A DNA stretch of 64,000 bases. Source: Mangifera indica (lineage: Eukaryota; Streptophyta; Magnoliopsida; Sapindales; Anacardiaceae). Both the position numbers and the translations under genes were made by a program. The notes under the pieces were generated by a model, which was given only the letters and a program-made list of their open reading frames with translations, made no database searches and was not told the origin of the DNA. This document shows, piece by piece, positions 55,948 through 64,000 of the stretch. Each line of letters begins with the position of its first letter. The stretch's first letter is position 1. The stretch lies in NCBI RefSeq assembly GCF_011075055.1, contig NC_058150.1:3348001-3412000 (forward strand), in the 5' to 3' direction.

Positions 55948-58086
55948 ATGGAAACGGGACTTTTATTGGCAAGGCGGGAAGTGTTTGTTAGTTTGTTTAA
56001 GCTATGCCACAATGCCAAATCATTGGTACAATTACATTCGCAAATTCTCAAAACCGGCTTTGCCTATCATAGTTTTTTCGCTACAAAGCTCAATTTCTTG
56101 TATGCCAATTTTTATTCAGTCGATTGCGCACGCAAAGTGTTCGATGAAACGCCTCAGAAAACAGTCTACCTCTATAATGCCACGCTTAGGAGTTACTGTA
56201 GAGCGAATCGATGGGAGGATACTTTGTATCTCTTCAACAACATGATTTTTGGTTCTCGAGAAGAACCAGATAATTTTACCATACCCATTGTCTTAAAGGC
56301 GTGTACAGGTTTACGTGCGCTTAAGCATGGCAAGATGGTACATGGGTTTGTTTTGAAGAACGCAAATAGTGCGGTTGACATGTTTGTTGGCTCTGGGTTG
56401 ATTGAGTTATACTCAAAATGTGGGCAAATGGGTTGTGCTTTGAATGTTTTTAAAGGGTTCTCCGAACCAGATACTGTTCTATGGACTTCAATGGTTACTG
56501 GGTATGAACAGAATGGGTTTCCTGAAAAAGCTGTGATGTTTTTTCATCGAATGGTGATAGCTGAGAATGTGAATCCTGATAGGGTGACACTTGTGAGCTT
56601 GATTTCTGCTTGTGCACAATTGATGAGTTTTAAGCTTGGGGGGTGTGTGCATGGTTTTGTGATTAGGCAGGGTTTTGACGTTAGTGACTTAAGTTTGTGT
56701 AACTCATTATTGAATTTATATGCGAAGATGGGGTCTACAAGAAATGCTTTTAATTTGTTTTTGAAGATGCCAGAGAAAGATGTTATATCATGGAGTTCAA
56801 TGATTTCTTGCTTTGCTCAAAATGGTAATGCTGTTGAAGCCCTAAAGCTTTTCAATGACATGATTGATGAGAGATTTGAACCCAATGCAGTTACAGTCGT
56901 TAGTGCTTTACAAGCATGTGCAGCTTCTTGTAATTTAGAAGAGGGCAAGAAGATTCATGAACTGGCTGCTGAGAAAGGTTTTGAGTTTCAAGTTTCTGTC
57001 TCTACAGCTTTAATTGATATGTACATGAAATGCTTTTCACCTGATAAAGCTGTTGGTGTCTTTCATAGAATGACGAATAAAGATGTGGTCTCTTGGATTG
57101 CTTTGTTAGGTGGGTATGCTCTAAATGGAATGGCTTACAAGTCAATGGAAGTGTTCCGTGACATGCTGTCAGATGACACAGAACCTGATGCTATTGCGAT
57201 GGTGAAGATTCTTGCATCCTGTTCAGAATTAGGAGTTCTTCAGCAAGCTTTCTGCCTTCATGGTTATGTAGTCAGAAAGGGATTTGACAGCAACATTTTC
57301 ATTAGGGCTTCATTAATAGAGTTGTACTCAAAATGTGGGAGCCTAGCCAATGCCATAAAAATATTTGAAGGGATAAGTTATAAAGATGTTGTTATCTGGA
57401 GTGCTATGATTGCTGGTTATGGACTTCATGGGCAAGGAAGAGAAGCATTAAAAGTTTTCCATCAAATGGTCAGGAGTCCTGTTGTTAGGCCTAACAGTGT
57501 TACTTTCCTCTCAATTTTATCTGCTTGTAGTCATGCAGGTTTGGTTGAAGAGGGGATTGGGATACTTGATATGATGTTGCATGAATACCGACTGGATCTT
57601 AATTCAGAGCACTATGGGATAATAGTTGACCTTCTTGGCCGCTGGGGAGAGTTATCTAAGGCCTTGGACATTATTAACCAAATGCCAATTCCAGCTGGGG
57701 CCCATGTTTGGGGGGCCTTGCTGGGTGCATGTAGGATTCATCACAATGTCAAGATTGGGGAGGTTGCAGCAAAGAATCTGTTCCACATGGATCCTAAACA
57801 TACAGGGTATTACATCCTGTTGTCAAATATATATGCTCTGGACGAGAGATGGGGTAGCGTGGCAAAGCTCAGAGCTGAAATAAAGGAGAAGGGTTTAAAG
57901 AAGACTTTTGGGCATAGTGTGGTTGAAGTTAAGAATGAAGCCCACAAATTTGTCTCAGATGATAGATTCCATCCTGAGGGCAAGCAGATTTATAAATTAT
58001 TGAGATGGTTGGAGGTGAAAATGAGAGAGGAGGGTTATGCTCCTGATTCAGAACTACTGTATCCTGATGCAGAAAAGGTTTTATAA
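55948..58086 (+). CDS. PLS-type pentatricopeptide repeat protein, 712 aa
   Basis: A single-exon gene, as usual for PPRs, with consecutive P, L and S repeats over almost the whole length (for example DKAVGVFHRMTNKDVVSWIA and ANAIKIFEGISYKDVVIWSA). It is followed by an E-type C-terminal extension (VWGALLGACRIHHNVKIGEV, then YYILLSNIYALDERWGSVAK and HPEGKQIYKLL). There is no DYW cytidine-deaminase domain; the protein ends shortly after GYAPDSELLYPDAE. Proteins of this class bind single-stranded organellar RNA, one base per repeat, mostly as C-to-U editing specificity factors; those without DYW rely on a partner. It most resembles the group of Arabidopsis At3g01580, from memory. The N-terminal targeting signal is not obvious. 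Confidence 0.93.
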   Translation: METGLLLARREVFVSLFKLCHNAKSLVQLHSQILKTGFAYHSFFATKLNFLYANFYSVDCARKVFDETPQKTVYLYNATLRSYCRANRWEDTLYLFNNMIFGSREEPDNFTIPIVLKACTGLRALKHGKMVHGFVLKNANSAVDMFVGSGLIELYSKCGQMGCALNVFKGFSEPDTVLWTSMVTGYEQNGFPEKAVMFFHRMVIAENVNPDRVTLVSLISACAQLMSFKLGGCVHGFVIRQGFDVSDLSLCNSLLNLYAKMGSTRNAFNLFLKMPEKDVISWSSMISCFAQNGNAVEALKLFNDMIDERFEPNAVTVVSALQACAASCNLEEGKKIHELAAEKGFEFQVSVSTALIDMYMKCFSPDKAVGVFHRMTNKDVVSWIALLGGYALNGMAYKSMEVFRDMLSDDTEPDAIAMVKILASCSELGVLQQAFCLHGYVVRKGFDSNIFIRASLIELYSKCGSLANAIKIFEGISYKDVVIWSAMIAGYGLHGQGREALKVFHQMVRSPVVRPNSVTFLSILSACSHAGLVEEGIGILDMMLHEYRLDLNSEHYGIIVDLLGRWGELSKALDIINQMPIPAGAHVWGALLGACRIHHNVKIGEVAAKNLFHMDPKHTGYYILLSNIYALDERWGSVAKLRAEIKEKGLKKTFGHSVVEVKNEAHKFVSDDRFHPEGKQIYKLLRWLEVKMREEGYAPDSELLYPDAEKVL

Positions 58087-59804
58087 TTTTGAATTATGTG
58101 TTTAAACACCTTATATCTACAATGGGAATGGCCAATGCTAACATACACTTAACATTTACCATGAGAAAAACCGATGCAAAGCTTAAGGTGTAAGATGTCT
58201 ATGAGAAGTTTGTTCACTTCTCATGTTGGCCTTTATGGGATATTACCGAGAAAAGCTTCTATGCCTTTTACTTATCCAAGTTTTAGCTTCATGAAATTTT
58301 AAGTCCATTTGAGTCTTAAATTTGAAAGGATAAAGAGCAGGTGATTCCTCTGACCTAAATATGGATGGGTGACATGGATCAAAATTTGACATTTTAAAGA
58401 TTTGTCATGCTTCATTAAGTGTCCGTTATGCGAAGTCTCCTCTTTATCTTAAAGCAATTTAAAGGGTTGGATGGTGGGGTGGAGTATAAAAAGTACATAT
58501 GAAGATTTTTCAACCATGAGGGTCCATGTAAATAATCTGGCGGCCATTGTTATTGCTGTATGAAGAAGTAACCATGAGGCTCCAATGAACCTTGGAGGAC
58601 TGCATTCTTTGTGTTATATGTTCCACCAACCAGATGAGATCAGTAACTTGACTTTTTTGTCAGCAAATTCAGGCATAACATGTCCATTGTCAAAATTCAT
58701 TAGATGTCTTCATTGTGTTTCACTAGAAAAATTTTGCAGCTTGTGCTGAAGACCCTCCCATTTATACTTTTTCCCTCTCATTATGGACTAGGCACCGTCC
58801 TATACAAATTCCATGCTCCTACATTGTTTCCTTGAATTACAATAACAATTGATAATGAGGTTCCCCCAGTTGTAATCTTTTCCAGAAAGTTCATCACTAT
58901 TTAAACAAATTTTGACTCTGTATATGTTCCTTTGCACAATGGGTTTTTTTTTTTCCCCCTATTTTCTGGTCTGATATTTATGAGTAGTTAATGCAATTTG
59001 TGATATCAACTTTGACAGGCAGGATCCACTAAATTTAAAAAAAAAAGAAAAAAGCAAAATAAAGAGAATAGAATCTCACCCATATTTTACTTTCCCTGTC
59101 TACTCTACCTGGTAAAATATGGCACTTGTTCATTGGATATCTTCCCACACAAAGTTTAGTCCATTTGCCATCCAAATAAATAAATCTCTGCAACTTACAT
59201 TATCATATCTCTTAATTTCATTCAGGCAGTTTCTATTCTCATAGTGAACATTGATATCATCAGACTGCAACAATCTAACATGGGATTGATTTGAATAATG
59301 CAAGTTTCTTTTGATAGATAATCAAAAAGTGAGTCTTAGGCATGGTGCCTGCCTAAGTAATTGAATTTGGAATCCAAAAATTTCTTAATTTTTCTAATCC
59401 TCAAGATAAAAGAGGACCGAAAGTACTTGAACTAATTAAGCCCTCTTGTCATTTTCCTTTTCTTATTCCAATTGCGTCGATAAAAAGCAATGATTTTATT
59501 ATCTTTCGCTGAACCCCTCACGTGTATAATAACAAAACCCATTCGGATTTTATGGATATCAACTTAAAATAATAATATTCTTTTCCAAATAATTGTTAAA
59601 GCAGAGAATCCAAGGAAGAAGATGAACAAGTACATTTCAGTTGGTGGTTTCCATAATCGTGGATGGACCCGTCTCCCATCTCCCCTCTCTTAGAAAACTA
59701 AATAGGATATAAAATACCATTTTGATCCAACGGCTCTCATGAATAGGTTTACAGGTTGGTCCGTTAAGGTAACGTGGCGTTGGTCCGAAGGAAAAGAGAA
59801 AGTA
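58087..59804. other. PPR 3' region and spacer
   Basis: Unique-looking sequence without open frames of note. The part up to about 59000 may be PPR 3' UTR or degraded sequence. No repeats or RNA genes were recognised. Confidence 0.45.
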
Positions 59805-60511
59805 GACCAAACAACTATTTACCCCCCAAGTTTTAACAGACTCTTTAACATATGCATATAGTTTCAAATATTCAAACACTTGTCCATAAATTATTAAACT
59901 TAACTAAAATCATTAATTATAAGAGGTAAAATTATTATTTTATTATTAAACTCTAAAAGATCGTATTATTTTTTCTCTTTAGTTTACAAAACTAACAAAT
60001 TTTTCTTATTATTAAGTTTTAAAAAATTCACCTTTTCCCCTAACATTTCTTCTTTCCCCGACAACCAAAATCTATTCTTAGCATTGGTAGACATTTCCAC
60101 CATTTTCTTCTCCCATTGTCAGCGTTCCCGTAATAGAGTCATCGAATGAAAATGAACCATCTTTATTTAATAAAGAGATGAAGTTGTTTTCCTCTCCTCT
60201 TTCCATGAAGATATCGTTGTCGTCATCCTCCTTCAAGCACAAAAAGAAGCAATTGGTGAAAGTTAACTGTTAGTTAAACGAAAATCATTATAAAAAAAAG
60301 AGAAAAAAATTAAAGAGAAAAAGAAAACTTTTTAAATTTACCAAAAAGAAAATATGAGTTTTTTAAATTATGAAAGTGAAATAAAATAAAATTTTAATCT
60401 ATTTAAAATATTTGTGAAATGATAATTTTATTTGTAATCGTAACAAAAAAATTCTAACAGATGTGTTTTCGAGAATTGGTTAAACCTTGGGTGGGACAAA
60501 GTTCTTTGGCC
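59805..60511. mobile_element. Foldback element of the MULE-related family, about 707 bp
   Basis: Starts GACCAAACAACTATTTACCC and ends AAACCTTGGGTGGGACAAAG before TTCTTTGGCC. The arms are partly mirror images (TTTCCACCATTTTCTTCTCC region, and AT-rich arms with AAATTATTATTTTATTATTAA). Flanks GAGAAAGTA (59796-59804) and GAGAAAAAA (60512-60520) share seven of nine bases as a decayed target duplication. No coding capacity. Confidence 0.75.
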
Positions 60512-60976
60512 GAGAAAAAATTATATATCCGTGGGAGAAAACAAGAACTTTCCAAGAACTTAGTTGGTGGGTTGTTCTTCAAACTAGAAGCCGATAGCAT
60601 TGCTTGAAGGATTATAATATATTGTTTAGAATATTGTTGTTTATATTATCAACAAACGTAAGCTCAATGTTTCATTTTGTTTGCTTTTTGTTATCTTTTT
60701 AATGTTGGTTTCATTCGCCATTTCCTGTTCCTTACTAAACTTTATTATCCGACTCTCTCTTCTGGGCTGCTGCATCGCTATCAGTGACCAGTGTTCATGT
60801 GATTTGTTGTTTATTTTATTTATTCTCATAATCTTTTATGAGTTTGCGTGTTTTGTCGTTTGTTTGTTGTGGATTTTTAATTTATAGTTGTGGTTTGTGG
60901 TGTGCAGCTGGAGTGGAGAGAAGGGAAAGTGAACCCATTTTTTAGCAGAATAACAGCAAGGTTGAGGCCTAAAACT
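60512..60976 (+). promoter_or_regulatory. Leader region of the epimerase gene with a probable 5' UTR intron
   Basis: A donor-like ACGTAAGC at about 60656 and an acceptor GTGTGCAG ending at 60907 suggest a leader intron of about 250 bases. The sequence 60908-60976 is open in frame with the coding region (LEWREGKVNPFFSRITARLR) but has no ATG of its own after the acceptor. Confidence 0.5.
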
Positions 60977-63973
60977 ATGCCATTGAATATAGTTCATGAG
61001 AAAGATGGATTGCCGAGAATTATCTTGACTGAGCCAGCTGGGTCATCTGCTGAGGTCTGTTTTAGCGCTTTTTTTTTTTTTTTTTGTGTAAGTTTGGTTG
61101 GTTTTAATATGATTTTTTTGTTCTATTTATTCTTTAAAAACTTTTGAGAAGGGTTTTGGGTTTCAAGGTCTGTAGATTGCTGAAATGGTTTCAGAATTTA
61201 GAAAGGGATTAGAGATATTTCTACTAATTGGTTTGAGAACTGGTAAAGTTGTATGAGAGACGGTTGATTTATGAAGAGGGGAAATATAATTTTCCTTTTC
61301 AGTAGAAAATCAAGCAATATATGTTGTGGATAAAAGGAGGCATCTTAAGAAACAACCCTTTTCTTTTGTCAAGTTATTTGATTATTGAGCTAAAATATTG
61401 CTGATAAGGCCGCAAACGAGAAACTCAAGAGGGTGGATAAGGTCCAGTTGAGTTTGTTTTCTATGTGATTCGCTTGCAAATACAATTATGAAACAATTTT
61501 TTATCAAGAAATTCAGTAGTTAATTGAAATGTATTTTACATTTGTCTTTCACTTTTCAATATGAAAATTTTTTGTCCATGTTCTATAAATTGTTTATTGG
61601 TATTGATTTGATGTAAAGTGAGAAACCTTGTGGGTTTACTAACTAATAGTTTGACTTAAAATGGTCTCAGGTGCTTTTGTATGGCGGGCAGGTTGTTTCT
61701 TGGAAGAACGAACGAAGGGAAGAACTTCTTTTTTTAAGCAGCAAGGTAATTAAGTTCTTGTTTTGTTTGTTAATAAGAAATTGTTGGTGTTAAAGTTGGC
61801 AGCTCTTGTACATTAATTCACTACATATCTTTTTAGTCCACAATTTCTGCAAGTGAAACTCCAGTTTCTTCAGCAGTGTTGTACATAACATGTGGCTAGG
61901 AGATGAAATCAACTTGCTTTCTGCAAACGGTGAATTAATGGTAAACATGATCATGAATAAGCCACTTTCATATGAGAGAACAAAAGTCAGTACTGTAGTT
62001 CTTGTCATGTGGTGTCTGGCCTAGTAAATGACTGAGAAGGAAAAATTGCACTTCGAAGCTCAACCTACTTATATTTATTTTGTTTTCTGATATAAAATTT
62101 CCTTGATTTAACTCTCTTAAAGCATGGAAAAGTTCAACCTTTCTTTTCCATTATTCATTATGATACTCTTTTTTCATAGAACAAATTAATTACTCTCCTT
62201 TGGTAGACCTCAAAGAAGTTTCCGTTGTTTGTGAAATTTACATTAACCAAAGCAATGTTTCCAAACAGAACTTCCTTTTATAGTTTAATTTACACATGGT
62301 TACTTCATCTGTTCTGTAGGCATTTTGGAAACCACCTAAAGCCATCAGGGGAGGCATACCTGTCTGCTTTCCACAGGTTGTTCTAGGGAACCTGACAGAA
62401 ACTTTATGAGCTACCTTTTTTGGACTATGCTTTCTAATATATTATGCCTATGCAGTTTGGAAATCTTGGTTTACTTGAGCAACATGGATTTGCAAGGAAC
62501 AGAATGTGGTCATTGGATGATGACCCTTCTCCTTTGCCTCCAGTTAACAACCAGTCATCAGTCGATCTGATATTGAAGTCAACAGAAGAGGATCTGAAGA
62601 CCTGGCCACGTGGGTATGTCTGTGAATTTTCGAGAAGAATTGATGTGTAAGGGTAACTCCTCTAGTTGACAAATAAGTCTTCTTTCTTGTTATTTTGCAG
62701 CTTTGAGTTGCGTCTTCGTATTTCCCTAAGTGCTGGCAAGCTGACTTTGATCCCGCGTGTGAGAAATGTGGACAGCAAGGCCTTATCCTTCACATTTTCA
62801 CTTCGTAATTACTTATCTGTATCAGACATCAGGTTTTCTCAATAAATTCAGAAGCTACTGGTTTTGTTTGCTATGGTGATGATTTGATGTTTGTATTGTT
62901 GTCATTTGCCTTTTGTGTTGTCAAAGATTCAACCTTCATGAATTTTGCTAGTGTATAATTGTGCTGATTCTATGTTGAGCTTGTAATTGCGGTATTTATT
63001 ATTCTATCTGACTTCAGAGAATATTTCATTCTTCTCATTTTCAGAGGGTTTTCTTGATGCTGTTAATTTTGCAGTGAAGTGCGTGTTGAGGGCTTGGAGA
63101 CACTTGATTACCTTGATAATCTGATGCATAGAGACAGGTTCACAGAGCAGGCAGATGCTATAACCTTTGATGGCGAGGTACTACTTGTTTCTTCTTCTTT
63201 TGCATTCAATCTGATTTGGAACTTGGAGTCGAAACATGTTACCAAACTCATGAACTTATGTTTGATAATGAGCTACAATTCTTGTTTTGACATTTTTCAT
63301 CAGTCTAATTTCATGTTTTGATTGGAACAGTTAACTTTTGTGTATACAGCCTTTGCATTGCCATCTGTTAATAACAACATTCTGTTTTATATCCAGGTCA
63401 AATACGTCAATATATTGTCATACTCTTGTGTACTGAGTTACTAGAAATATGTATGCCAGGTCCCTTAAGCGTTTTTTTATTTTCAAGCTTTTGAATTTCT
63501 CAGGACCTGTTTTTTGTTTCCTTTAGATTGATAGAGTGTATTTGAGCACCCCAACAAAGATTGCCATTATAGACCATGAGAAGAAGAGAACCTTTGAACT
63601 GCGGAAAGATGGCATGCCAGACTCAGGTCCATAAAATTTCTCTAGTGATGTATCTTATTAGAGTTTTTCATTATATGTTTAAATTACTTTGTTGTCATGC
63701 CCCTATTTTCCTGAGATTGTACCTTAAAAATTTCTGAAAACCTCTGAATATGCAGTTGTATGGAATCCTTGGGACAAGAAGGCCAAGTCTCTGCCAGATT
63801 TGGGGGATGAGGATTATAAAACCATGTTATGTGTGGATTCTGCTGCAATTGAAACTCCAATCATCTTGAAACCCTTTGAAGAGTGGAAGGGTCGTCAAGA
63901 ACTCTCTACTGTGTCATCGAGTTATTGCAGTGGGCAGTTGGATCCACGGAGGGTTCTTCATGGCTTTCACTGA
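60977..63973 (+). CDS. Glucose-6-phosphate 1-epimerase-like protein (hexose-6-phosphate mutarotase), 306 aa
   Basis: Eight exons join in phase: 60977-61054, 61671-61745, 62320-62376, 62456-62613, 62701-62832, 63075-63177, 63527-63626 and 63756-63973 (stop TGA), 921 nt in total. The protein shows the whole plant family signature: GLPRIILTEPAGSSAEVLLY, GGQVVSWKNERREELLFLS, RGGIPVCFPQFG, EQHGFARNRMW (His80, probable catalytic), EGLETLDYLDN, IDRVYLSTP, VVWNPWDKKAKSLPDLGDED and a final KPFEEW. These enzymes interconvert the alpha and beta anomers of hexose 6-phosphates, mainly in the cytosol. The ATG at 60977 (MPLNIVHEKDG) agrees with the length of relatives. A longer N-terminus from a missed upstream exon is possible, since the frame stays open 5' of the ATG. 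The gene ends 27 bases before the window edge. Confidence 0.92.
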
Positions 63974-64000
63974 GCTAATATCCTCGGAGACTAGACGGAA

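Noticed and set aside
60908..60976. Coding start of the epimerase at the in-frame ATG at 60890
   Set aside because: That ATG lies before the likely splice acceptor at 60907, so it would be intronic; the ATG at 60977 fits the family length.

Overview
The window is nuclear DNA of a flowering plant, almost certainly a eudicot. The genes have many short introns with GT-AG borders, spacers are AT-rich, every protein has its closest recognisable relatives in plants, and the repeats are plant types (MULE, foldback elements, Ty3 chromovirus, Ty1/copia remnant, AT-rich MITEs). A more exact placement is not possible from the sequence alone. No CRISPR, operon or prokaryotic feature is present.

Layout from left to right: the 3' end of a Pescadillo (PES) ribosome-biogenesis gene (1-923, +); a complete MULE DNA transposon with an intact 818-residue transposase, 126-bp inverted ends and a perfect 10-bp target duplication (2073-8452); a small SIAMESE-RELATED cyclin-dependent kinase inhibitor gene with two E2F-type sites in its promoter (9456-9788, +); about 8 kb of AT-rich spacer with an old foldback element and an orphan cluster of three E2F-type sites; GPAA1, a GPI-transamidase subunit (17897-21782, -); head-to-head with it ABCB26, a plastid half-size ABC transporter (22433-28963, +) carrying an in-frame TGA about 30 codons before the normal end; the first 15 exons of the nucleoporin gene NUP210/GP210 (30430-45858, +), whose introns hold a copia remnant and a 5.2-kb antisense Ty3 element; an assembly gap of exactly 500 N (45908-46407).

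After the gap lie a CYP96A cytochrome P450 pseudogene (one nonsense codon) and, 7 kb on, its intact tandem copy. Between them is a cluster of transposon debris: an eroded foldback element, a Pack-MULE-like element carrying a gene fragment, and an 803-bp near-palindromic foldback element. Then come a single-exon PLS-type PPR gene (55948-58086, +), a further foldback element, and a complete gene for a glucose-6-phosphate 1-epimerase-like protein (60977-63973, +).

The host genes are ordinary housekeeping and cell-cycle genes with no shared pathway. The distinctive aspect is one transposon lineage. The 6.4-kb MULE and at least four short foldback elements, plus a probable gene-carrying element, share the terminal sequence GGCCAAACRACTATTTCCCA or eroded versions of it. 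I found no convincing new biological system; the best leads are this MULE/foldback family, the palindromic element at 50968-51770, the ABCB26 stop codon, and the E2F-site clusters. All exon borders are read by eye from splice signals, frame continuity and recalled protein families; none is confirmed by transcripts or a database search.
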